NCBI RefSeq assembly: GCF_900167075.1
Contig: NZ_FUWH01000004.1
Coordinates: forward strand, 310,001 to 374,000
Reading direction: 5' to 3'
DNA length: 64,000 nt
Origin: Sediminibacterium ginsengisoli
GTDB lineage: Bacteria > Bacteroidota > Bacteroidia > Chitinophagales > Chitinophagaceae
Below the pieces are notes generated by a model, which was not told the DNA's origin, made no database searches, and saw only the letters and a list, made by a program, of their open reading frames with translations. Positions 19,076 to 26,951 of the stretch are shown here, one piece after another. The first letter of the stretch is position 1. Each line of letters opens with the position of its first letter. The position numbers and the translations under genes are program-made.

Positions 19076-21001
19076 ATGTCTTACCCCTACCAGATCAAAA
19101 GTTTCGATGAGTATAAGAGCGAATACCAGAAGAGTGTTGCAGACCCGGCCGGTTTCTGGAGCGGAATTGCCGAGCATTTCAGCTGGCGCAAAAAATGGGC
19201 TGAGGTTTCCGAATGGAATTTCACCGAACCCGATATTAAATGGTTTAAAGGCGGCAAACTGAATATTACAGAGAACTGCCTCGACCGGCACCTGGAATAC
19301 AATGGCAACAAACCCGCCATCATCTGGGAACCGAACGATCCTGAAGAACATCACCGTGTTCTTACTTACAAAAAGCTCCATGAAAAAGTCTGCCAGTTTG
19401 CACATGTGCTGAAGAACAATGGCGTGAAAAAAGGCGACCGTGTCTGTATCTATATGGGCATGATCCCCGAACTGGCTATCTCTGTGCTGGCCTGTGCAAG
19501 GATCGGTGCAATTCATTCGGTTGTGTTTGGTGGTTTCTCGGCACAAAGCATTGCAGACAGGTTATATGATGCGCAGGCTGAATTTATTGTTACCTGCGAC
19601 GGTGCCTACCGGGGCGCAAAGGATATACCACTGAAAAGTGTGATAGACGATGCCCTGATCGGTAACAGGACCGTAAAAAAAGTGATCGTATGCACACGTA
19701 CCCGCACACCGGTATCGATGCTGAAAGGAAGAGATGTATGGTGGGAAGAGGAAATGAAGCAGGTGGAAGAAAAAGGGCTCACTTTTATTGAAGCCGAGGA
19801 AATGGATGCGGAAGATCCGCTGTTCATCCTGTACACTTCCGGTTCAACCGGAAAGCCTAAAGGCGTGGTGCATACCTGCGCAGGCTATATGATCTATGCC
19901 AATTATTCATTCATCAATGTGTTCCAGTACAAGCCCGGGCAAATACATTTCTGTACCGCGGACATCGGCTGGATCACGGGGCACAGCTATATCGTATACG
20001 GCCCGCTCAGCGCCGGCGCCACAACCGTTTTATTCGAAGGCGTTCCTACCTGGCCGGATGCAGGCCGGTTCTGGGATATCGTTGACAAATACAAAGTAAA
20101 CATTCTCTATACCGCACCAACTGCGATCCGCAGCCTGATGGGCTTTGGCCTGGATCCGTTACAGGGTAAAGACCTGTCCTCCTTAAATGTACTGGGAACC
20201 GTTGGCGAACCCATCAATGAAGAAGCATGGCATTGGTATGATGAACATGTGGGCAAGAAAAAATGTCCTATTGTAGATACCTGGTGGCAGACAGAGACCG
20301 GCGGTGTGCTGATCTCCAACCTCGCAGGCATAACACCTGCAAAACCAAGCTGGGCAACACTCCCGCTGCCAGGTGTTCAACCGGTTCTGGTAGATGAAAA
20401 AGGAGATGAAGTAACGGAAGCCACAGACGGCGTCATCAGCGGCAATCTTTGTATCAAAGCGCCATGGCCGGGTATACTGAGAACTACTTATGGCGATCAT
20501 GAACGCTGCCGTACCAATTATTTTGCCACTTATCCGGGTCTGTATTTCACCGGCGACGGTGCGCTGAAAGACGCAGATGGTTTTTACAGGATCACTGGTC
20601 GTGTGGATGATGTGCTGAATGTAAGCGGACACCGTATCGGCACTGCCGAAGTTGAGAATGCGATCAACATGCACGCAGGTGTGGTTGAAAGTGCAGTTGT
20701 AGGTTACCCGCACGACATCAAGGGACAGGGCATTTACGCATACGTGATCTACCAGGGCATGCATGGCGGCGACACTGAACTCACCAGGAAAGATATCCTG
20801 CAAACGGTTACAAGGATCATCGGTCCGATTGCAAAACCTGATAAAATCCAGTTTGTAAGCGGTTTGCCCAAAACCCGCAGCGGTAAGATCATGCGCCGGA
20901 TACTGCGCAAGATTGCAGAAGGAGAACTTTCAAATCTCGGCGATACCTCAACCCTGCTTGATCCTGCAGTGGTAGATGAAATTAAAAACGGTAAACTCTG
21001 A
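19076..21001 (+). CDS. acs: Acetyl-CoA synthetase (acetate--CoA ligase)
   Basis: Acs activates acetate to acetyl-CoA through acetyl-AMP. The 641-residue length is typical. The adenylate-forming signature YTSGSTGKPKGV is present (near residue 255), as are WWQTETGG, GEPINEEAW and the C-terminal KTRSGKIMRR, whose lysine is the usual acetylation site for on/off control. A near-consensus -7 (TATATTTA) lies about 25 bases upstream. A strong terminator follows. It is divergent from an MHS-type transporter and its small partner protein, an arrangement compatible with acetate scavenging. Confidence 0.96.
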   Translation: MSYPYQIKSFDEYKSEYQKSVADPAGFWSGIAEHFSWRKKWAEVSEWNFTEPDIKWFKGGKLNITENCLDRHLEYNGNKPAIIWEPNDPEEHHRVLTYKKLHEKVCQFAHVLKNNGVKKGDRVCIYMGMIPELAISVLACARIGAIHSVVFGGFSAQSIADRLYDAQAEFIVTCDGAYRGAKDIPLKSVIDDALIGNRTVKKVIVCTRTRTPVSMLKGRDVWWEEEMKQVEEKGLTFIEAEEMDAEDPLFILYTSGSTGKPKGVVHTCAGYMIYANYSFINVFQYKPGQIHFCTADIGWITGHSYIVYGPLSAGATTVLFEGVPTWPDAGRFWDIVDKYKVNILYTAPTAIRSLMGFGLDPLQGKDLSSLNVLGTVGEPINEEAWHWYDEHVGKKKCPIVDTWWQTETGGVLISNLAGITPAKPSWATLPLPGVQPVLVDEKGDEVTEATDGVISGNLCIKAPWPGILRTTYGDHERCRTNYFATYPGLYFTGDGALKDADGFYRITGRVDDVLNVSGHRIGTAEVENAINMHAGVVESAVVGYPHDIKGQGIYAYVIYQGMHGGDTELTRKDILQTVTRIIGPIAKPDKIQFVSGLPKTRSGKIMRRILRKIAEGELSNLGDTSTLLDPAVVDEIKNGKL

Positions 21002-21018
21002 GAGTTAGAACTGATAAG

Positions 21019-21050
21019 AAAAGGAGAAACGTAATTGTTTCTCCTTTTTT
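21019..21050 (+). terminator. Intrinsic terminator of acs
   Basis: A perfect 12-bp stem (AAAAGGAGAAAC / GTTTCTCCTTTT) with a 6-base loop and a T-run. The stem is nearly identical to that of the terminator at 22939-22969 after the M56 gene. Confidence 0.9.
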
Positions 21051-21089
21051 ATTTCCTTCCACAAAACATATTGTGGTTGTAAAAAGAAT

Positions 21090-21127
21090 ATTCTACATTT
21101 ATAGAACACATAATCATCATGTAGAAT
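21090..21127 (+). promoter_or_regulatory. Likely BlaI operator ahead of blaI
   Basis: A perfect 9-base inverted repeat ATTCTACAT ... ATGTAGAAT (21090-21098 and 21119-21127) flanks a 20-base spacer; its right half abuts the blaI ATG. A second, overlapping palindrome, TTCTA-CATTTA-TAGAA, lies at 21091-21106. TACA/TGTA dyads are the known core of BlaI/MecI/CopY operators, so autorepression is expected. Confidence 0.65.
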
Positions 21128-21499
21128 ATGGAGCTGACCAAAGCAGAAGAACAACTGATGGAATATCTCTGGCAACAGGGCAAAGCATTTTTGAAAGAAC
21201 TGATAGAAGCATTCCCCGATCCTAAACCCGCAAATACCACAGTTGCCACACTGATCAAAAGAATGAGCGATAAGGGCTTTGTCGGTTACCAGCTTTTCGG
21301 CAACTCGCGCAGGTACTATCCGTTGGTTGACAAGAACGATTATTATGCACGCCAGGTAAATGGTATGATCCGCAATAGTTTTAATGATTCGGCCGTGCAG
21401 TTTGCATCCTTCTTTACACGTTCTGCCCATCTGAGCGAAAATGACCTGAAAGAACTCCGTAAACTGATAGATTCGGAAATCAAAAAAAAGAAGAAATGA
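21128..21499 (+). CDS. BlaI/MecI/CopY-family transcriptional repressor
   Basis: A 123-residue winged-helix repressor with the typical family start (LTKAEEQLMEYLW), recognition helix region (NTTVATLIKRMSDKGFV) and a helical C-terminal dimerisation part. In the classic system the repressor is released or cleaved after a membrane metalloprotease of the M56 type is activated. Here the M56 gene follows with a 4-base ATGA overlap, so the two are translationally coupled. A dyad operator immediately precedes the start codon. No beta-lactamase gene is adjacent, so the regulon is unknown. Confidence 0.9.
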   Translation: MELTKAEEQLMEYLWQQGKAFLKELIEAFPDPKPANTTVATLIKRMSDKGFVGYQLFGNSRRYYPLVDKNDYYARQVNGMIRNSFNDSAVQFASFFTRSAHLSENDLKELRKLIDSEIKKKKK

Positions 21500-22920
21500 T
21501 CGCTTATATCATCCGGTCTTTTTTGTGCGGGCTCGCTTTGCTGCTTTTGCACAAAGGACTTTTACAGGGCGAAAAATGTTACCGGTTCAACCGCTTTTAC
21601 CTCCTGTTCAGTATGGTCGCAATGCTGGTTATACCGATGATCAGGATCGATATGAGTGAAAGTCTTCCTGCTCCCGTATTACCTGCCCTGCAATATGTAT
21701 CAGTTCCTGAGCAGGCGGCAGTTGCACTGGCAACCGGAGATATTCCTTCGTATTCTCTTCCGTTATGGAAGATGTTTTACCTGTTGATCTCTGCGCTTTT
21801 ATTGATTCGTTTCGTCCATAACCTGGTACGTTTATTAAAACAGGTAGCCAGATTAGAAAAGGCAACTTACAGGAACAGGTCTGTATTACTGCTGCCTGAT
21901 GGTTCTGGCAATTATACATTCCTGCATCATATTTTTATCAGTCGTTCCGATTATGAAAACCGCGAACAGGAATCGCGCATCATCGATCACGAAATCATTC
22001 ATGCGGAGCAGAAACATAGCTGGGATATTCTTTTTACCGAATTGTTACTGGTTTGCTGCTGGTTCAATCCATTACTCATCCTCTATAAAAAAAGGATTCA
22101 GCTCAACCATGAATTCCTTGCGGATGATGCTGTAAAAGGCAATGGCAGCGATTCATTTTCCTACCAGTACCTTGTACTTGCCAAAGCCGGTGCCCATGCT
22201 AGCGTAAACATGACCAGCAGTTTCCATTATACTGCTACAAAGAAAAGACTGATCATGATGAATCGCAGTTCCTCACTGCGAAAATTTGTGTTGAAACTTG
22301 CAGTTTTATTACCTGCGCTTACAATTGTTATAACAGGCATTACTGCTGAAGCTCCGGCAAAATTATTCCCGGCAGATATTGCTTCGCTTACTGGCATATC
22401 AGTAGCTACAGAAAGGAATACACCTCAATCCCTCATCGGTGAAATGCTGTTGATACGTAACCGCTACATGGCAGCACCGCCCGCGGTAAGAAGTTTATAT
22501 ACTGTAACTGCGGCCGACAGGCAAAGACTGGAAACCATTTTTCTTCAGCTGTCACCCGCAGAACAGGCCACTGCTCCTGTCCGGTTTTTGGCTTCATTCG
22601 TTCCGCCCGGGAAAATAATTCCTACAGCTGATCAACTCGACAAATGGAAAGACGCTGCTGTGTATGGAGTCTGGATAGATGGAAAGAAAGTGAGTAATGA
22701 AACACTTTCTGATTATACGCCTTCAGATTTTTCCCATTATGCAGGAAGCAAACTTTCGGGTACTGCACAGAAGAACAATGCATATACTGTTCAGCTCAAT
22801 CTCATGACCAATGCTTATTACCAGGAATTCCGCGAAAAGCGGTTGAAAAATAAACGCAGCAGCATGATGTTCGTTTTTCCCCGACAAGGAAAAACACCGG
22901 TTATGATTGGCGTGGCATAA
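21496..22920 (+). CDS. M56 (BlaR1/MecR1-type) membrane metallopeptidase
   Basis: The 474-residue protein has N-terminal helices (about residues 1-18, 32-50, 90-112), the zinc site HEIIH at 165-169 with a likely third ligand Glu206 in NHEFLADD, and a further helix at about 268-288. The C-terminal 185 residues form an extracytoplasmic region without the penicillin-binding sensor of BlaR1, so the signal is unlikely to be a beta-lactam bound covalently. With the overlapping blaI gene it forms a signal-transduction pair that probably cleaves the repressor. A bidirectional terminator follows. The C-terminal domain is not one I recognise. Confidence 0.87.
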   Translation: MIAYIIRSFLCGLALLLLHKGLLQGEKCYRFNRFYLLFSMVAMLVIPMIRIDMSESLPAPVLPALQYVSVPEQAAVALATGDIPSYSLPLWKMFYLLISALLLIRFVHNLVRLLKQVARLEKATYRNRSVLLLPDGSGNYTFLHHIFISRSDYENREQESRIIDHEIIHAEQKHSWDILFTELLLVCCWFNPLLILYKKRIQLNHEFLADDAVKGNGSDSFSYQYLVLAKAGAHASVNMTSSFHYTATKKRLIMMNRSSSLRKFVLKLAVLLPALTIVITGITAEAPAKLFPADIASLTGISVATERNTPQSLIGEMLLIRNRYMAAPPAVRSLYTVTAADRQRLETIFLQLSPAEQATAPVRFLASFVPPGKIIPTADQLDKWKDAAVYGVWIDGKKVSNETLSDYTPSDFSHYAGSKLSGTAQKNNAYTVQLNLMTNAYYQEFREKRLKNKRSSMMFVFPRQGKTPVMIGVA

Positions 22921-22938
22921 CAGGAACCTTATTCAATA

Positions 22939-22969
22939 AAAAAGGAGAAGCTGATCGCTTCTCCTTTTT
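22939..22969. terminator. Bidirectional terminator between the M56 and DUF1501 genes
   Basis: A perfect 13-bp stem (AAAAAGGAGAAGC / GCTTCTCCTTTTT) with a 5-base loop lies between convergent genes and has T-runs on both strands. Confidence 0.92.
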
Positions 22970-22986
22970 GTTATGCTTTGTTCCGC

Positions 22987-24246
22987 TTAGCTTTTCATCA
23001 TACTGAGACTCGAGCCATCCCATTGCGGGAAAAGCTTGCTGTTGTTATTGATATTGAGGTGCCCGTTCGCAACCGCACTGAATACAGATCTGAAATCAGT
23101 GGTAACCGGCAGATCTCTACCATCTTCCAGGTCTGCTTTAGCGAGTGATTTGATGTTATTGTACACTTTACCCCCCTGCACATCGTTGCCAAGTACAAAG
23201 AGACAGCTTGCACGTCCGTGGTCAGTACCGCCGGTTCCGTTCTGGTGTGCCGTACGGCCGAATTCCGTCATGGTCATTACAGTAACATCATCCTGGTATG
23301 CTGCCATATCTTTCCAGAAAGCAGCGATACTATCGCCGAAGTCCTGCAGGTTACGGCTCAGGATACCGTTAGCGGTTCCCTGGTTATAATGCGTATCCCA
23401 GCCTCCGCTTTCTGCAAATCCGATTTCCATACCTACATCCATCTTGATCAGTGTTGCAATCTGTTTCAGTGAATTTCCCAGCGCAGAGTTGGGATATACT
23501 GCACCATTTGCAGGCTGATAATTTTTGATATTTGCCGCACTCAGCATTTTCATTGCATCAAAACTTTCTTTACCCGTACGGTTCAGGATCTGGCTGGAGG
23601 TTTCATCATATAACTGTTCGAATGATTTCGCTGCCATATTGGTTGCCATCGGATTACCGCGCATCTGGATCGCGAAATCCTGCAGGTTACTGATGGCGAG
23701 CGCCTCGTTATCGCCATAAAAACTCCTGGGCAAAGCGCTTGTGAGACTTACGGCCCTGAACGGAGAACCATCATGACCTGTGAGGCCTACAGCTCTGTTC
23801 AGCCAGCCGCTGGCGGTTCCTTTGTTAAATGGAGTTCCGCTTTCCATAAAGTCCTGCGCATCGAAGTGGCTCCGGGTATTATTAGGACTGCCCACGCCAT
23901 GCACAATAGCCATTCTGCCTTCCGTGAAAAACGGGTAGAGATTTTTCAATCCCGGGTGTAACCCAAATTTTCCATCGAGATCTGTCAGGCCGCCTTCCGT
24001 TGCTGAAGGACTCATGTATAACGTCGGTCTTAATGCTTTCAGGTTGGGGTCTGCATAAGGGCTCACAGCCATCAGACCATCCATCGCGCCGCGCTGGAAT
24101 ATGCAGACCAGTACTTTATTTTTTTTGTACGGCGGGATGATCTTTTTACTGTCGGCAGCCCGTGCAATAAAAGAAGGTACTCCTCCGAAGCCGGCTGCGA
24201 ACAATGCCAGCGCTCCTGATTTTACAAATCCTCTTCTGTTGACCAT
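22987..24246 (-). CDS. DUF1501 domain protein, exported
   Basis: The 419-residue protein starts MVNRRGFVKSGALALFAAGF, a twin-arginine-like signal (RRGFVKSG), and then has the DUF1501 sulfatase-like/alkaline-phosphatase-like fold, with motifs such as HGVGSPN, SHFDAQDFME, GWDTHYNQG and TEFGRTAHQNGTGGTDHG. Its biochemical role is unknown. I chose the ATG at 24246; the 42 extra residues of the longer frame have no signal-peptide character. It follows the DUF1800 gene by 49 bases on the same strand; this pairing is widespread in Bacteroidota and Planctomycetes and implies a joint function at the cell envelope. Confidence 0.88.
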   Translation of the reverse strand: MVNRRGFVKSGALALFAAGFGGVPSFIARAADSKKIIPPYKKNKVLVCIFQRGAMDGLMAVSPYADPNLKALRPTLYMSPSATEGGLTDLDGKFGLHPGLKNLYPFFTEGRMAIVHGVGSPNNTRSHFDAQDFMESGTPFNKGTASGWLNRAVGLTGHDGSPFRAVSLTSALPRSFYGDNEALAISNLQDFAIQMRGNPMATNMAAKSFEQLYDETSSQILNRTGKESFDAMKMLSAANIKNYQPANGAVYPNSALGNSLKQIATLIKMDVGMEIGFAESGGWDTHYNQGTANGILSRNLQDFGDSIAAFWKDMAAYQDDVTVMTMTEFGRTAHQNGTGGTDHGRASCLFVLGNDVQGGKVYNNIKSLAKADLEDGRDLPVTTDFRSVFSAVANGHLNINNNSKLFPQWDGSSLSMMKS

Positions 24247-24295
24247 AACAATTGTATTTGGATACCCGTTTACAAGTGGGGTATAATGATTGAAT

Positions 24296-26311
24296 TTATT
24301 TTCTCTGGAATTCCGGTGAACCGATGATGATACCCGCAACCTGCGAAAGTGCAGTATTATTGCCTGCCGCATAGGTCATACGCGGATCGGTAGCTTTTTT
24401 ATTCAAGGCTGTTTTTGCCTTTTGCTTCTTACCTTTCCCAGTACCGGTATCATTATTCATCGCCATCATATCATTTCCTTGCATATCACCCGCAGGAACA
24501 GGTGCTGTATTTTTCGCCGCAGCATCATTGATCTTCTTTTCAACATTGGCATCGCGCACGAGTGCGGTAAGACGTTTTATGTTTTCCTCCTGGTTACGTT
24601 CAGGCAATAAGATTCGGCTATAGATGGCAAGTGCTTCATCAGGACTTTCCGGTTCATGGCCGTTGTTCAGCGCAATCAGATTAAGCTTTACACCAGGGAT
24701 CTTTTCCGTTGCGAAAGCAAGCCCGAAGTTCATTCTGTTCAGGAGTGAGCCCGTATTGATCCAGTAAGCTGCCCTGTCCGGAAAACCGGTAGGCGCCTGG
24801 TAATAGTAGAAACGCTGTCCCATCTTCATGCACCAGGTATAGATCTGGAAAGGTTGCTGTACATCTGCATTGGTAGCACGTACGGCACTGATGGCAAATT
24901 CAAAAGGTGATTTTACTTTTTCGCGTAAGGCGCTTTTAGCCCAGAACTCTTTGCTGTTGACCATGGTGATCATCACCGCTTTCAGGTTTCCTTTTGTTGC
25001 CAGGAATGTTTCTGCCATTTCTTTTACAAGCGCGGTAGATGGTGTATCACTTACAAAACGGGTAGCCAGTTTGGTAGAAATGAATTTTGCCGTTGCGGGA
25101 TAATTCGCAAGCAATTCCAACACCTGCATTCCTTCTTTATAACCGCCGTTGGCAGGAAAACGATGACCAAGGATCATCTTCTCACCTTCATCATGTTTAT
25201 TACCACGGAACAGAAAATCGCCTTCTGTAATGATGCCCTGTTTTGCCATTTTATCATCACCCAAACGATCGAGTTGTTTTTTGGCAACACCGTCATTGAA
25301 CATTGGCCTTGGTGCCCAGCCTGTCAATGCACGCGCAACTTCGGTTACATCGTTTTGTGTATAACCGCCGTCCACACCGAGTGTATGCAACTCCATGATC
25401 TCACGTGCATAGTTCTCGTTAAGACCTTGTCTTTTCTGGTTATTCATGGCCTGTTCCATTGCCATCATCTCATTGGCAATTCTGGAAGAAGTATCTTTTT
25501 CTGCCTGCCTGCGTTTGCGTTCCAGCTGCGCTTTGGCATTGGCTTCCTGCTTTTTGCCGGCATCGTTATTATTACTTATGCTTGTTGCATTGTCGAGGTA
25601 TTCGAGCATGGCCGGATGCTTGGCTGTTGCTACCAGCATATCCTGGAAATTACCCGTTACATAAGGACGGATCGCATCACGCTCATAGGTCATGATGAAT
25701 TGCTCGCTCTGGTTCTTGGTGAGAGAAACATTGAAGTGGTTGAACCAGAAATCTGTGAGTATTTCCTTTAACTGGTTTTCGCTGTATGCAGCCCTGATCA
25801 CTTTCTGGTTGATGAGCTGCCTTTGTAATTCTGCAATTGGCTTATACCCTTCCTGCTTCATTACAGCGAGGAGTTTGTCCTGGTATTCTTTTCTTCCTGC
25901 AGCCTGAACGGAATCTTTATTGATCAGTCCTTTCCTTATACCCACCCGTATTACCTGCCCGTTGTTGAGATAAGTATTTACTATGCTGTCGTTATCGATC
26001 TGCAGGGCATCATACCCTTTGAGTTTTTCTGCCAGTACTGCATCATCGAGTGTGCCATCGAACTGCTGCTCCAGCCATTTTTCAAGCCCCATATCCGCTA
26101 CCTTATCGATCTCGCCGGGCCTTGCACCAAAAGTGAAACGGCTGAGCAGGTGAGCTGCTGCCTGTTTCTTTGTGAGTCCCATCTTTTTATAGGGTAGTGA
26201 GATCTTAGGATCTTTGGCCGCGCCATTATCCTCCTGCATAACAGAAAAGGCCGAGAACAGTGTGATGATCAATCCCACCGCCAGACTTTTATATAACAGG
26301 CTTATTTTCAT
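24296..26311 (-). CDS. DUF1800 domain protein, exported
   Basis: The 671-residue protein has a signal peptide (about residues 1-24) and the long helical DUF1800 domain, recognisable from HLLSRFTFGARPGEID near residue 55, WFNHFNVS, NENYAREIMELHTLGVDGGYTQNDV and RALTGW. A charged, Gln/Lys/Arg-rich helical insertion lies between about residues 250 and 300, and the C-terminus holds a low-complexity Met/Asn/Lys stretch (about 605-645). Function unknown; it is transcribed ahead of a DUF1501 gene, its usual partner. Confidence 0.88.
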   Translation of the reverse strand: MKISLLYKSLAVGLIITLFSAFSVMQEDNGAAKDPKISLPYKKMGLTKKQAAAHLLSRFTFGARPGEIDKVADMGLEKWLEQQFDGTLDDAVLAEKLKGYDALQIDNDSIVNTYLNNGQVIRVGIRKGLINKDSVQAAGRKEYQDKLLAVMKQEGYKPIAELQRQLINQKVIRAAYSENQLKEILTDFWFNHFNVSLTKNQSEQFIMTYERDAIRPYVTGNFQDMLVATAKHPAMLEYLDNATSISNNNDAGKKQEANAKAQLERKRRQAEKDTSSRIANEMMAMEQAMNNQKRQGLNENYAREIMELHTLGVDGGYTQNDVTEVARALTGWAPRPMFNDGVAKKQLDRLGDDKMAKQGIITEGDFLFRGNKHDEGEKMILGHRFPANGGYKEGMQVLELLANYPATAKFISTKLATRFVSDTPSTALVKEMAETFLATKGNLKAVMITMVNSKEFWAKSALREKVKSPFEFAISAVRATNADVQQPFQIYTWCMKMGQRFYYYQAPTGFPDRAAYWINTGSLLNRMNFGLAFATEKIPGVKLNLIALNNGHEPESPDEALAIYSRILLPERNQEENIKRLTALVRDANVEKKINDAAAKNTAPVPAGDMQGNDMMAMNNDTGTGKGKKQKAKTALNKKATDPRMTYAAGNNTALSQVAGIIIGSPEFQRK

Positions 26312-26378
26312 AGCATATTTTTTATGTATGATAGCTAATGACTGTAAAAGTTTAACCGGGCCTTTCGCTTTTTCTTAA

Positions 26379-26870
26379 CTATTTGCGCCACCCGTAATAT
26401 TGCTCTGTTACAGTTTTGCCAAAAATGTGGCTTTTATGGGTTTCTCCGCGTCTGAAACCTGCTTTCAGGTACAGGGATGCCGCTTCTTTTAACTCACTGG
26501 TCGTCCATAAATAAGCTTCCTGGTAGCCGATTTCCTGTAAATTTTCCATGAACTGCTGTATAAGTAAACTCCCCAAACCCATCCCGCGTTGTGCTTTATC
26601 AAGCAGGAAAAACCGCAGCTGCGCTGTTTCATCGCTTCTGTGCATAAGGAAAAGGCAACCTGCCAGTTCCCCGTCGTTTTCACATAGCCAGATCCTGTCT
26701 TTCGAAGGGTCATATTGCTGCCAGAATTCATGGAGACCCGCTGCCACATATGATTCAAATCCTATACCATAACCGTATTCTGCGGCATAGATCCGGCCAT
26801 GCAGTTGAATAACGCGGCCGATATCGCCTGGCTGCAATGTTTGCCTGATTGAAATGTGACGGAAGTTCAT
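26379..26870 (-). CDS. GNAT family N-acetyltransferase
   Basis: A 163-residue single-domain GNAT protein. Motif A is visible as LDKAQRGMGLGSLLIQQFM, the acetyl-CoA pyrophosphate-binding segment (R/Q-x-x-G-x-G/A); the region before it, GCLFLMHRSDETAQLRFFL, is the usual strand pair. Substrate cannot be inferred. A near-consensus -7 (TAATTTTA) lies a few bases before the ATG. It sits between the DUF1800 gene and the OPT transporter on the same strand, isolated from the latter by a terminator. Confidence 0.85.
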   Translation of the reverse strand: MNFRHISIRQTLQPGDIGRVIQLHGRIYAAEYGYGIGFESYVAAGLHEFWQQYDPSKDRIWLCENDGELAGCLFLMHRSDETAQLRFFLLDKAQRGMGLGSLLIQQFMENLQEIGYQEAYLWTTSELKEAASLYLKAGFRRGETHKSHIFGKTVTEQYYGWRK

Positions 26871-26904
26871 TCCTTTAAAATTACAGCAGCTATACCGGAT
26901 TGCA

Positions 26905-26931
26905 TAAAAAAGCCTCCGTTGTTACGGAGGC
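26905..26931 (-). terminator. Intrinsic terminator of the OPT transporter gene
   Basis: An 8-bp stem (GCCTCCGT / ACGGAGGC) with a 4-base loop is followed on the minus strand by six T residues. Confidence 0.9.
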
Positions 26932-26951
26932 CTGGCTTTATAATAATTATG

